Numbered from the stretch's first letter, positions 24,640-44,711 are shown. The stretch: 64,000 nucleotides of DNA from Paralichthys olivaceus (GCF_024713975.1 NC_091095.1:7951501-8015500), one strand, 5' to 3'. The notes: generated from the sequence alone by a model not told the origin. Made by a program: numbers and translations.

Positions 24640-26055
24640 GAGGTCACAGGGGCTTGTCTCGAGTGAGTAGAACAAGCAGCACTCACATGCTAGACTTACC
24701 GTGCCTCTGCAGCCTCAATTGGGCATTACAATTAATTTGATTGAGATTAGGGGAAATCTAAAATACAACCCTTGACAGTCTCACTTGGTTGGACTGTTAC
24801 ATTTTCCCATGTGCTTTTCTCAAGGTTTGCAGACTCTCTTTTACCAATAACTCTGTCTTTGTGCATCCTGTGGAAAAGCCCTAACTTTGAAAATATTTTT
24901 AGTGTTTATATGGATTAAAGGAGCTAGTTTAAGGTACATTTCATAGTTTACGCACTGACACGTTTTTTTTTTTCAACTGTAAAATGGTTGGCATTCTTGG
25001 AAGCCAATGAATGTTTCAAAGAAGGATTACACATTACACATCAACAATTTTATCGTGTAATCAATTATTTACCCATGTTATTTACCCAGAGTTGTCAAGG
25101 TCATGAGCTTATGGCTGACTTTGCCTGTGTGATTTTAGGTTTGAATATCAGAGTGTTTGTTTGTATCGTTGACAATATATAAAGATAGACAACATGATGG
25201 CTCCTAAATGTTAAGCCAAAGCAAATTGATTGCTCCCTGGTGGGTAGCTGCAATATAGTTCATATTTAGCCGCCTCCTCCATTTTAATGGATGGAACATG
25301 TACTCTTTCATTTTCTGTAGTTCCTATCACACTGATGTATGTTTTTGTATTAATTTTTATAGTTAATGGGTTCTATAAAATATGTAAAATGTCATGATTG
25401 ACAGCTGAGACTGATGTGCATGTGTCGGCAGTACTTTGATACCGCAGCTCAATCTCCAGGTTGCAACTGCACAGAATTTGGCTCCAAATGACATCATTAG
25501 TGCAAGATGGCAGCGTTTGTATCAGGAATATTTTATTTCTGGATATTAGGAGAAAGTTGAAATGCTCTACCCATCTTTATATACAGTCTATGGTCTGTCT
25601 ACAAACTGCCTCAACACTGAATAAGCTGTGACAGAAGATGGATAGATTTTCTGTCAGAATACTTTCCGAGTTAAGGTAAATGCAGAAGAAATGTATAGTT
25701 ATCTTGGCAGTTGCATTCTTACTTGAGAGGTATGTGCTCAACAAGACAAATTAAAGAAAAGAGTTGGCAGTTAGAACTATGCACAATAACACGTTTTACA
25801 GCAAAACATTCAATGTGCAACAATTGAAAATCTCTGACGCAGACCAGCAAATGGACTTGGATTGATTCTCCGCCTGTCATGTACAGCGTTTTACAGAATC
25901 CTCTGTCCACATGATATCTTTTGGAGCATATGCTCAGTTCTATATTGTGTCTTTTCTGTGTGTGTGACTAAAAACTAAATTGGAACATTGACTTTGACTC
26001 CTGATCTTGGTGCACGCTCTGTGTCTTGAGCATCTCAACACGTGGCTGGCCTTTG
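24640..26055. other. Upstream DNA of copy A, non-coding
   Basis: I see no coding exon here. It corresponds in position to 31200-32935 upstream of copy B, but most of it no longer aligns by eye. It includes the fish repeat at 25430-25605. Confidence 0.4.
25430..25605 (+). repeat. Fish interspersed repeat, SINE-like
   Basis: The block from CAGCTCAATCTCCAGG through CAAATGACATCATTAG to CCATCTTTATATACAGTCTA has the wording of a repeat I remember as common in teleost genomes, especially its ATATACAGTCTATGG end. The family name is not certain and the boundaries are approximate. Confidence 0.5.
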
Positions 26056-26180
26056 TCCTGCTGACTGTCTTGTGCTTTGGAAGAATGCTGTTATCTACCC
26101 ACATCTTACAATACTTCATCTTGATCCCAGCACATTCGTCAGAGCCCTGAACACATTTATTAATGGTTAATGCACTGAGA
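26056..26180. repeat. Far-upstream duplicated block, copy A member
   Basis: Similar to 32935-33060: both contain GCTGACTGTCTTGTGCTTT followed by an AAGAAT-CTG-TATCTAC pattern, then a shared CCAGCACAT and a similar ATTTA-TAATG stretch. The match shows that the segmental duplication of the gch genes reaches at least 1.7 kb upstream of each start codon. Confidence 0.65.
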
Positions 26181-26228
26181 GGTTACTTTGGTTTTATGGT
26201 TTATATAACTTGATACCATTACGTTTTA

Positions 26229-26603
26229 TTAAAGGTACAGTGTGTAGAATTTTGTGATATCTAGTGATGAAATTGCATGTTGCAGTTGAACACCCCTCAC
26301 CTCACCCTCTCCTTCCAAACATGAAAAAGAAGCTGTGGTAGCCTTTAATTGTCATAAAAACTCAAAAGGTGTTTAGTTTGTCCAGTCTGGACTACTGTAA
26401 AAAACATGGTGGCCTCCGTAGAGAGGGTCCCCTCGATGTAAATATAAAGTATTTAAATATAAAGGGCCTTTTCGAGGGGAGAGAAAACTACAATTCATAT
26501 AATTTAGATGAAACGAACTAGTGAAAACATCATGAGGATTATTCTACATTAAATTTCTTCCAATAGGTTCCTTTCACCTAAATCTTACACACTGGACCTT
26601 TAA
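26229..26603. mobile_element. Non-autonomous DNA transposon with ~20-bp inverted ends, TTAA-flanked
   Basis: The ends are near-perfect inverted repeats: AGGTACAGTGTGTAGAATTT on the left, and on the right the complement of AGGTCCAGTGTGTAAGATTT. Both ends abut TTAA (26229-26232 and 26600-26603), as expected for an element that duplicates TTAA on insertion (piggyBac type). It is about 375 bases long with no coding capacity. The internal phrase CCAATAGGTTCCTTTCACCT is one I remember as a widespread percomorph repeat. Confidence 0.75.
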
Positions 26604-28630
26604 GTCTATATTTAAAAATATATTTTTTCAAGATGTCACCTAAAACCATTATTACATTTATAATGGGGATCATTTAAACTCTCAAAAACTGCCACTATAG
26701 TAAAGGATTCATCCCTTTTAGGACGTGCTTTACCATTTAAATTGTTTGGATTATCCACATTGTTGCAAAAGCGAAATAAATTGCATAAAATTATTTTATA
26801 ATCTTAAAATACGCAACTTGATTAATGTTGTATGAATAAATTCTGGGAAAGCACTATTACACTGATAAGCCCGGGTTTATATGAGGCAAAGTTTCAAATT
26901 CAGTGCATTTGTTAAGTTTGTTACTATCATATTTTATATATTCTTAATGTCAAAATATATGAATACTGGTAAAACAATGGCTCTATGAACTGTACACAGA
27001 ATATTTGAGAATGATTAACAATTTACCAATTTAAAAAATATCTGTAAAGTATCATGTAGTGTCATGTAAATTGTAATTAAATATTTAATTAATTATATAT
27101 TAATTTCACAGGGAAAATAAGCATTATTAAATGTGTTTACATAACCATAAATATATAGATCAAAGCACAAAGTATTTCATCATTTCATATTTGAATTCAC
27201 AATAAGGACAGTAATTCTGAAAATAATTTACAAATGAAATATTCATCCTTCATAAAATTGTTCATATTAAAGAGGGATTTACAAAAATAATATAAAACAG
27301 TCAATAAGTAGAACTTTTGAAGATTCATTGTTTTATTTATAAATGAAAAATTGAAATAAAAGTAAATTTGAGAATTTAATTTGAAAAGAGAAATAAATGA
27401 CTGAATTAAGAGAATACATTTTAATCGGATATTTAAATAGTTGACTTCCTTTCTTATTTGTATCCCCATTGTGTGGTCTCTGTTGTATTAAACACATTTG
27501 CATACAGATGACAAAGACCAAAGTCTGCAGTCTTCTCTCACAGGAATCATTGATCCTCAGGTACCTGAAAGCCCCTTCCGGCTTATTTGGCTCATATGTG
27601 TAATGCGGAACCAATGCCATTGATACAGTGGCTACACCAGTGTTAACAGCTGATCAGGAAGCCACTGGGTAGGTACATGACATATCTGACTACTTCCTAA
27701 AGGACTGGGCTTTTTGGGATGCAGGACAAGAGCCAAAATAGAGCATTTCAGATGCATCCTTAAAAGAGGTGCTGCAGCAATGTTTGTTATAAGACAAATA
27801 ATACATATCTTGAACATTACAACATATAAATTAGACTTCTAGATTTAAATGACGAACCTGCAAATGGCCAAAATATGGGCATTTAAAATGAAACAATAAG
27901 TTAAACCTGAGAAGTGATTAACAGATTAGAATGCTATCAAATTACATATATATCAATTAACAAGGTGTGACATCCTCTGTCGTTAAGCCTCAACAAGAGT
28001 ATATTGAGATGCAGTAACTTCAGAGATTGTATGGAGTTTTTTTTTTCAGCTATCAATAAATAATTTTCTATATTGAGAAGGGTAAAACTTTATTTTCTGA
28101 TATGTTATATATTTATTAACTATTTTAAATGTTCAACCGTCAATACTCACTGAACAGTCAGTTGTTTCATAGAATCATGATTTCTCAGAGACAGGATTGC
28201 TGCCTACTATCTTCAGATATGACTCTGTTGTAAGTTTATCTGAAACTAATACTGGCCCCTAGATTCTTAATGATGAAATAAAGTTACAGAGGCAAATCTC
28301 TATGCATTTCACCGGCCACGTGCCTTGATGGTGGTGTCATATAAAGGCTAGGCCTGGGCCGATAATCAATACATCAATTAATCGCACGATAAATTAAAAT
28401 GAACTCAATAATTTTTCCGGCCTCGATACATCGCCATGTGCATGTATCGAGTTTGTTTTCCTCGTCTCTCGCCTCCAAGCAGGCTGGATGACAAGAGGGT
28501 TCACTCTGTGCTCGGTCTCAGCACCTTGTTCCATAGCGGAATGAACGGAGTGAGCCCTCTTGTCAGTCATCCAGTCTCTTTGTCTGTGTGGGGGGAGGCG
28601 GGGCCGCCATGATGTTTGTAAGCATCACCA

Positions 28631-28921
28631 TTGACCCAGTTCATCCAGCTGACACAAAGTGCAGCTCGAGGTGCGGAGCCTCCGTCCCGACAGCCAACAC
28701 TCACTGAGGCGTTCGGCCGACAAAGTAAATACAAACGGAACAGCGCAGAAAGTTGTGCGCTCACAGAAAGTGAAGTTCGCTACATCGCTAAAGAAATGCT
28801 GCCCTTCAGCGCAGTTGAAAAGTCAGCACTTAGAGAAATGCTGCAGACGTTTGACAGACAGTACGAATTGCCTGCGAGGAAATACATGTCACAAACTGCC
28901 TCAATGTTCAGTATTTATTGA
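28631..28921 (+). pseudogene. hAT / ZBED-like transposase fragment
   Basis: An open frame of 96 codons carries the stretch QPTLTEAFGRQSKYKRNSA, then IAKEMLPFSAVEKSALREML and FDRQYELPARKYMSQTA. These match the segment just after the BED zinc finger in hAT transposases and ZBED1-like proteins. The BED finger, the DDE catalytic parts and the dimerisation domain are missing, so it cannot be active. Confidence 0.8.
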
Positions 28922-29140
28922 AGTGCAGTTTTGTTTGTCAAGCCATTGTATTTATTGTTTGGGTTGTGTATGTGTTTGGTTTGTTTTATTTATTCAGGAT
29001 ATTTAAACGTTCCTGAAATTAGAATTACAATGGTAAAAAACACTGTGAAATAAAAGTTTATTGTATTTGAAAGGGTGTGCATTATTATGATATATTATCA
29101 TGTTGACAATAATATCGTTTATCGGCAATAATTTGTGGGA

Positions 29141-29177
29141 CAATATATCTCAATATATATATATTGAGATATATATC
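29141..29177. repeat. AT-rich palindrome inside the hAT element
   Basis: ATATCTCAATATATA reads into its own complement, forming a near-perfect inverted repeat of about 34 bases (ATATATCTC...GAGATATAT). It could extrude a hairpin close to the right end of the element. Confidence 0.7.
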
Positions 29178-29297
29178 CAGCAAAATGTGTTATCGTCCCA
29201 GGCCTAATAAAGGCCATGTAAACTGCATCTGGGTATTCAGGGAGAAATTATGTTTATCTTAGTCTTAAAGAGAGACACACGCATGTTAAACATTTCT

Positions 29298-29303
29298 TTT
29301 ATT
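29298..29303 (-). other. Candidate polyadenylation signal, GTP cyclohydrolase copy B
   Basis: AATAAA on the minus strand, about 277 bases past the stop codon of copy B and just outside the hAT element. Confidence 0.45.
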
Positions 29304-29579
29304 GCATTTTCACCATTATAGTTATTGGCTGTAAATATAGGAATGTATCAGAAAATGAAAAGTGTATACATAAAGATAACAATACTCACACTGTATGTGT
29401 GGGATATTTGCATTTTTTGCATCTGATATTTCTCATCACTTTCAAAGCTGAAAAAATACAATATCATTTTAAGTAAACCAGCCAATAACACCGGCACTTT
29501 ACAGACAAAAGTACACATAACACAAAAAACATATGTGTTAAACGCTGTACAATTTCCTGTGTGTTGAGGTAAAAATGTG

Positions 29580-30940
29580 TTACTTCTTCATTGTAAGGGC
29601 TAGAAACTCCTTTCTGGCCGTGGGATCGTCATGGAATCTTCCCAGCATGACGCTCGTAACAGTGCTGGCGTTCATCTTCTGCACACCTCTCATTACCATG
29701 CACATGTGACTGTTTATGCAAAGAAACCAAAATAACAGTTGATTTATCTCACACCAGCATCTAAATGTTCTCCATCAATCTTTCACATGTACAATTGACA
29801 CACTGCGTGAGAAAATTAGGGACCATTATGGAAAAAAGCTGAATACTCACACAGCCTCAATCACCACTGCTACTCCAGCAGGCTCCAAAGCCTCAGAGAT
29901 GGCTGAAGCGATTTGTTTGGTCAGACGCTCCTGAACTGTGGAGACATTTTTAGAATAAATGAAGCGCAAGAACAAAAAGACAAAGATAATAAATTCAGAA
30001 ATTAATCTTTAACTGTTTTACCTTGAAGCCTCCTGCTGTAGATCTCAACAATTCTGGAAGAAAATCAAAATAGAGAATTATATACTTGGGTTTGTGTGTG
30101 TGTGCTTGCCTTTGCATGTGTTTGTGTTTTGTGTAACCTACCTTGCAAGTTTGCTGAGACCGACAACTTTCTTGTTTGGGAGGTATGCTATGTGAGCCTG
30201 CAACATTACAATGCAGTCTGTCAGGGTATCAGTTTACAAAATCTGATGCAGAATATTCCAATCGGCTCGTATCATTATAAAAAGTGTTTTTAGAAATGTT
30301 TAATGGCTGTGTTTTTAAATTACCCTGCCGAAGAAGGGCACCAGATGATGTTCACAGAGAGAAAACAGCTCGATGTCCTTGACAATCACCATCTCCTCAT
30401 GGTTTTCATCAAAGATTGCATCGTTCAAGATATCTGTGTGAAGATGAAATGTTACTTTGACATTCTGTAATCACACTGGAGCAAATTAGAAGAGAGAGAA
30501 CGACTGACAATGTGTCCATTATTTAAAAGCTAGCATTAAGCGTAGAGAATGATTTTTATGAGACCAGGACAATGCAACTTCAACATATTTCTATTTCAAC
30601 AGTCATTATGCGACAATTGTTTTTGCCATATTAAAATGACTTTAGCATTTCATCAGTAAAATCCATCCTCACCTTGGGTGGTTTCTTTGTAGCCTTTGGT
30701 GAGGAACTGCATGGCTTTGGCTGCACGCAGCGGTGTTCGTAGAAGTCCCTCTCTGCCCACGTCTTCTCCAAGCTCACTCAGTATGGTGCTGTAAGATTTC
30801 TCAATCAGAGACAGCTTTTTTGAATCTGCAGCTTCCCTGGATTCTTTCTCTTTGCATGAACCATTCTGTTTAGACTCAATGCACATGTTCAGGTAGTCGG
30901 ACACGACTCCGTTCATCTCTGAAGCGTGGTGATACTCCAT
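29580..30940 (-). CDS. gch2: GTP cyclohydrolase I, tandem copy B (gch2-type suspected)
   Basis: Second complete gene with the same six-exon plan and identical exon lengths as copy A: 30673-30940, 30324-30433, 30142-30197, 30022-30053, 29851-29935, 29580-29709; 226 residues. By my reading it differs from copy A at ten residues: E15D, R20C, L28S, N42K, K126R, N199S, T215A, T217K, S221A and L224M. None touches the zinc ligands (LCEHH, HMCMV). Several synonymous changes are seen in exon 5, so the protein appears to be under constraint rather than freshly copied. A Met seven codons upstream (30961) is in frame, but copy A lacks an equivalent, so the [11 protein letters not shown] start is preferred. 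Introns are shorter than in copy A. The family is certain; whether it is gch1 or gch2 is not settled. Confidence 0.93.
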
Positions 30941-31045
30941 CCTGACTTGTAGTATTTTCAATAACGCAAGACACTGCAGAATAAAATGTAACAGGCCCAG
31001 TGGTTTGCTGTCGGCTGAGTGGTGTCAGAGAGGATGTTGCCTCTG

Positions 31046-31053
31046 TTTTTAAA
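31046..31053 (-). promoter_or_regulatory. TATA-like box of GTP cyclohydrolase copy B
   Basis: GCTTTAAAAACAG on the minus strand, about 105 bases upstream of the start codon, matches the position and flanks of the copy A box. Confidence 0.5.
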
Positions 31054-31054
31054 G

Positions 31055-31197
31055 CCTGATGTGAAGCCCGAGGCTTGTGCATCACAGGAGCATCAAGACC
31101 ATGCAGGAGTAATCAATTTCAAAGCCTGTTGCATCAAAATCCGTGAAGCAGCATTTGACTGATCCTGTGATAGTCAAAAGTGATTTTAAATACCTAG
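31055..31197 (-). promoter_or_regulatory. Conserved upstream region of copy B
   Basis: Contains the shared core AGCAGCATTTGACTGATCCT (31147-31166), the TTTTAAATACCTAG tail, and a proximal part (CATGCAGG, GGCTTCACATCAGG on the minus strand) similar to copy A. The same block occurs inverted at 32381-32515. Confidence 0.5.
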
Positions 31198-31449
31198 TAT
31201 TTTCATGCTGTGAGTTGAAGAAGCTTACTCGGATCTTTTTGAGCATTTCCACATTATGTTGGACAATTATCCTTCATAATATTTATGAAGCCACAACAGA
31301 AGTTGTTGTTTTACAAAGTACCCTCTCATATTTCTGAGAAGATCACTGATGACGTGATTGCTATATCCTGAAGTAATCAGTAATTTGTGTGTGTAGTTAC
31401 TTGCATTGTGGTCATTATTACATTATATGCAACAAGTCTGTTTCTATCT

Positions 31450-31620
31450 CACAGTCCTAAGACATACAGATTGAGGTTAGTTGGAGACTCTAAATTGGGT
31501 TTAAATAGTATTGTAGTATAATAGTATTTTGGCCTTGTGATTTGCTGATGACCTGACCAGGATGTATTCCGCCTCTTACCCAATGTCAGCTGGGATTGAC
31601 TGACGATTATTATTAAAGAG
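31450..31620 (+). repeat. Truncated copy of a common fish interspersed repeat
   Basis: Contains CACAGTCCTAAGACATACAG, GGAGACTCTAAATTGG and CCCAATGTCAGCTGGGATTG in order. These are the hallmarks of a repeat that also appears at 50930-51240 and, reversed, at 47500-47770. Confidence 0.65.
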
Positions 31621-32380
31621 TGAGCCGTTTTATATAATTGATGTCTGTGCTATTAAATAAAAAACATTTTATTAGGAAAAACATTCACAAATCAAACATT
31701 AGACCAGAGTATGATTCAGATACTATTACACACGCTTGTGTCACCTTATACATTTTTAAAACATCCCGCAGATTTCGTAACAGAAACCATACAAGATTTA
31801 TCAAATCTGTGTCTTAACCTGTGATTTTATGTTCAACTGTAAAATGGATTTTAGATAATACCCAGCCCTAATATTAGCTCAATGTAATGTCAGATGTTTT
31901 GGCAGTAAGCATCATTCTCTCTAATTTTCTTTTCAGTGTAACTTTGAAAGTAGACGATTCAAAATCTTAAGCCCAGAAAGCTGAGTAGGAACAAATGTAG
32001 TCCATCAGCATACATAATAATTCACTCCATTATAGCTTTGTGATATCATTTAGAACACTTAATGTTCTATTGACTTTAAAACATTGTTATTTTGTTGTGT
32101 GATAAATGAAGTTTGGCTCATAATCTATTCAGTGCCCTCCATTTTATTCCTAGAATTACAATTCTTACTCTATTCCCATTCTTATTATTTCCTCTATTCT
32201 AGGTCAAGACCAGATAAGTAAACATTTGGCAGTTTTGACTTGACTGATATAGACCATCATGAGGTACTGTGGAGTCTTTTATTTACAAAAAATTTAACAA
32301 AAGGTGGCCTGGCATATATTGTATTTTGGAATGAATGCGTGAAATCCTCTGTGAACTCCAATTAGTGTCTTGCAATTATA

Positions 32381-32515
32381 GGTATTTGAAGTGAAATCAC
32401 AGGATCAGTCAAATGCTGCTCTGTGGTGTTTGATGTAATAGAATCAATTATTATCAATTTCTGCTGCATGACAAGACCCCTGTGTCTTGGCCCAAGGGCT
32501 CCACACATCGGCATC
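32381..32515 (+). repeat. Inverted third copy of the gch upstream region
   Basis: On the plus strand this stretch matches the minus-strand upstream DNA of both gch genes. A 25-base stretch at 32396-32420 is the exact complement of 31147-31171 upstream of copy B. The similarity continues with a TTTGATG-AA-AG pattern, CTGCATG, TGTCTTG and a GGC-AGGGCTCCACA-ATC-GGC pattern resembling copy A 24440-24500. It points rightward, head-to-head with copy B. No gch exon was found to its right. Confidence 0.6.
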
Positions 32516-32934
32516 ATGGCTTGGTGCAGTCAGTGTTACAGAGTTTTTGATAGAATCTTGTTGACTGTGTGAGGCTTGATTAACTTCTGTCCCTTTGTTT
32601 GCCTCAGTAAAAGAAAAAAGGTTTGTAGTGCCTTTGAGCTTATGTAAATCATCTAATAAGTCTTGTGGACGACATAAGGTCAAAGACGTTGTGTCTTGGT
32701 GTCTTGGTTGCTATTCATAACCCTAAAACCCTGTATTTACTTTGACAAAATTAAAATAAAGATTTTAGAAACACATGTTGAAACTACTTTAAACAAAACC
32801 ATGTTATTGCCATAACAGATAATTTCTTGACTGAAACAGCAAGTAAGCAGAAATTATAATAGTTATATCTGAAAACACTTTTTTTGAAATAATCAACAGA
32901 TCAATCTATTCAGCACATGATCAAACCTCACCCA

Positions 32935-33060
32935 GCTGACTGTCTTGTGCTTTACAAGAATACTGGTATCTACTACTTTGTCTGATCTCAATTTATCATA
33001 AAGAAACCAGCACATCAGTTAGAACAATAACCACGTTTACTAATGATCAATACACTAAAT
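32935..33060. repeat. Far-upstream duplicated block, copy B member
   Basis: Partner of 26056-26180 (see that entry). It marks the outer extent of the recognisable duplication on this side. Confidence 0.6.
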
Positions 33061-33079
33061 GGTTTATTATTTTGATTAT

Positions 33080-34801
33080 TCTACAGCAGTGGTGGGAAAT
33101 CTTATCTCCCTCTCTCTCTATTTTATAACAACCTTTGTGGGCCACACTAAGTTACTGAACACATTAATCACATTAACCTTGTGATAGCTGGAAGTGGAAC
33201 TGCTTCTCCTTGGCAAGGCGTCTGTTGTTTGATGATAGTGATGATAATACTCACAGCTGGTTATAGCTAAATCTACTTACTCAGACTTGCACAATGTTCA
33301 GGAGGGTTTTTTTTGTCCATTTGTCCAATAGAACTGCTTCAGGTCAACCATATTCTCACAATGTCTGGTGGAAAAGGCTCATTTTGTTTATTTCAATTCT
33401 GTCCTAGCTTTACATTTTTTAATTGTCCTGCTCCATCACCCAGTTTAGACTGAGCTGTATCTGGTGGACAGCCTCCCTGTTATTGTCCACTGAGATACCT
33501 TGATAAACTTGTACTTCATCGTTGGAATGCTGTGCCCATTGTACACAATTCTGGAACTCAGTGAATCCACCTTCACATAGTTTAAAGAAGTGTTTGTAAT
33601 TCAGAAAAACACAAATCAGCTTTTATGTAAATACGTATGTTTATTTGATATATACTGTATTTATATGAACATGGACAGTTAGTGCAGACTATGAAGGTGA
33701 ACAGGTTCACTTGTCAGTCATCCACGGCAGGGCAGAAAGTGTAGACAAGAGGATAACACACACCAGCTGTGTTGTGTCATTTGATGTCCATAACACACAC
33801 CATATATGCTGTAAAGTATAAAATTAGTTATGTTAAAGAAACCAATTCAGGAAGTTACTTCATACATACACACTTGGCTTCACTATTAGATAATGTCGTA
33901 TTGTGATGCGTATTGTGTCCGAGTGTGGGCTTGCATGGAAAATGTTGCTGTTTTTTGTTGCCCTCAACAGTTAAACATTTGTGAAGTGCAAATAATAAAT
34001 GTAAGGCCTCAGCTCCTGTCACAGCAAAAACAAGCGCTGGAGACGTCATTTAGACATGCTAGGAGCTCATATTAGTCAAGTATATAATATAACCATTCAA
34101 AACGTTTATGGAAAAATAATTTTCTCATATTAACAATAATTATAAATGCAGGGCATATGGCAAAATATAAATACATATATATTTAAGTAATTTCCAGTGG
34201 AGCTTTTCTCAGCTCATATCCAGTTTCCACCTCAGCCCGAGGCTATGATCAGTTCAGTATGCAGGCCAGGGCTTTTGAGGAGTGGTGGGGCTCCGTTGTT
34301 GAGCCTTTGGACTCCCCTGAAAGACACAATGTGAGGGACAGGGTGGATTTTATTATTATTCAGCAAGTGAATTCACACTATCATAACATCTATCTTTACA
34401 GAGCTCATAATGTTCAGGCTTTGGTCACATTATTGGAAACATACCAGGGTTTTCAAGTTAAAATCAAAAGCAATAGTTGGGAATCTGGCTCTGCCAGGTG
34501 CTTGGTGTCACCTGAAGGGGGCAGCAGTGCACCTTCCGTCAATGCTGCCCACACCCAAACTAACGCTGTGAGAGCTGCCAAGGAACTGACCCCAGCCACT
34601 TTTCATACAAGAGACTTTGCTCACTGTACAGTTATGTTGTGAATATGAGCTGCACCGACTAAAGGTGACCACCCCTTAGTATGTTTTCTTTACATGTTTC
34701 CTTTTGTGTCGTGTGTCGATTTTCATCAACTCAATCAATCCACTACAGTCTCTACTCCCTGGTTTCCTAAATGAAATTCTTGTGTCTCTGTGGGCACATC
34801 T
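33080..34801. other. Non-coding interval between gch upstream DNA and kank3
   Basis: No supported exon. The part next to 34801 should be 3'UTR of kank3 (minus strand), with an AATAAA at 34348-34353 as a candidate polyadenylation signal about 450 bases past the stop. A 127-codon plus-strand frame at 34259-34642 resembles nothing known. Confidence 0.4.
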
Positions 34802-43350
<8,549 letters not shown>

Positions 43351-43402
43351 TTTTCAGAACTGAGACCTTTCAGCACACACAGCTTCAAATCAACACCTGG
43401 CT
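43351..43402 (-). other. 5'UTR part of the first coding exon of kank3
   Basis: The ATG context is GAAAAATGACT. Upstream on the minus strand a pyrimidine-rich acceptor (GTGTTTCATTCAG) ends near 43403, so this exon probably begins there and is spliced to an upstream untranslated exon. Confidence 0.45.
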
Positions 43403-43894
43403 GAATGAAACACAGGAACAGAAATTCATTTTTCATGAAGGTACCTGAACCAAAAAGGAAGTAAAATTATGTCATTTCTAAAACATTACACATTAGTTTC
43501 ATTTGTCTCCTCAAAGTCAAAGGTGCGTGTTTGGATTCTCCGTCGTAGATTTTTCTACAAGAATCAACCTCATGTGCTCTACATCAACATATTTTGTTAA
43601 TGGGAGACAGCTTTGCACAACAAATAACAAATCCAGCACATCTTCTAAAGTGGCTCCATACTCACACAGATGCATCTTAATAGAAGTAGTAAATTGACAA
43701 CAAAGTGCAGAAAAGGCCTGAAGAAGTTTATGTGTTTTCTTGTTGCTTGTTAGCACTCGCAACAACCTGTGACTCAGTTCAAAGGAAGGTGAATTCCCTT
43801 CTTTCAGAGATAAAGAGGTTTTGTCAAATGGATCGCTTGTTTGCCTTTCCTCTTCAGTGGTGTTGAAGGACGTCGAGGCTGACATCATTCATAC

Positions 43895-43896
<2 letters not shown>

Positions 43897-43962
<66 letters not shown>
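43897..43962. repeat. (TG)n microsatellite, kank3 5' region
   Basis: About 32 TG units without interruption. A mixed TGCG/TG tract follows at 44077-44101. Confidence 0.95.
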
Positions 43963-43967
<5 letters not shown>

Positions 43968-44711
43968 GGAGCATTCGGAGGGTCTTCATCGTGGAAGTCA
44001 AAAATCTTTTTTCAAAAATGTCCCGTGAGAGTCTCTACATGTGGCACTAAGACTTAAAATACCTGCCTTAAGTGTATGCGTGCGTGCGTGCGTGTGTGTG
44101 TAGAGTGTGTTAAGTGAAGATAGCAGTCATGGGAAATACCTCAGAACAAAGTCAACAACAAAGCTGAACATTTTCCAAAAACCTTCAAACGGATGCTGCT
44201 CCATTAACAAGAGCGTTACACTGTCCAGCTCTACTGAGAAACCACAGGAATCTCCTCACCACAAGACCACTGGCATTAATACTGCTTCACTGGGAAATCA
44301 ATTATTCCCTCCAGGCATAATGTCCATTTATTTAGACACGTGAAAAATGCAGAAAAATAAAACACATGGAAGAAGTTATGAACTCGGATAATGCTGCACA
44401 TTAACAAGTAAAATTTAGATTTACACCGAATCAATTGTAAAAAAAAATCTGCCTGAGACTGGAACTGAAGTTTACTCATTTACCATATCATGTCAAAGGT
44501 AATAATATGAATCTTTAAGTATAAAGCACCTTTTAAAACACAGATACAAGGTGATTTACAAGGTAAAAATGAATTGAAGTCAAACAATTACAAGCAGTTT
44601 GGAGATCACACAATATTAGGACAGATGAGAGTAAAAATGTTACAGATGTTAAAGCTTATTGCACATGTGATGTTTTAAAGCCAAGCAGTGTTGTGTTGAA
44701 GCGGAGCGCAC

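Larger units (their letters stand above)
28341..29214 (+). mobile_element. hAT-type DNA transposon, internally deleted, with 8-bp target duplication
   Basis: The element runs 28349-29206 (858 bases). Its ends are inverted repeats TAGGCCTGGGCCGATAA and the complement of TAGGCCTGGGACGATAA, 16 of 17 identical. Immediately outside lies a perfect 8-base direct repeat, ATAAAGGC, at 28341-28348 and 29207-29214, the size typical of hAT insertions. Inside is a transposase fragment on the plus strand and a long AT palindrome near the right end. It sits between the two gch copies. The perfect target duplication suggests a rather recent insertion. Confidence 0.88.

Noticed and set aside
34259..34642. 127-codon plus-strand frame right at the kank3 3' side
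   Set aside because: No domain or family resemblance, no codon-use signal, and it overlaps the expected kank3 3'UTR on the opposite strand.
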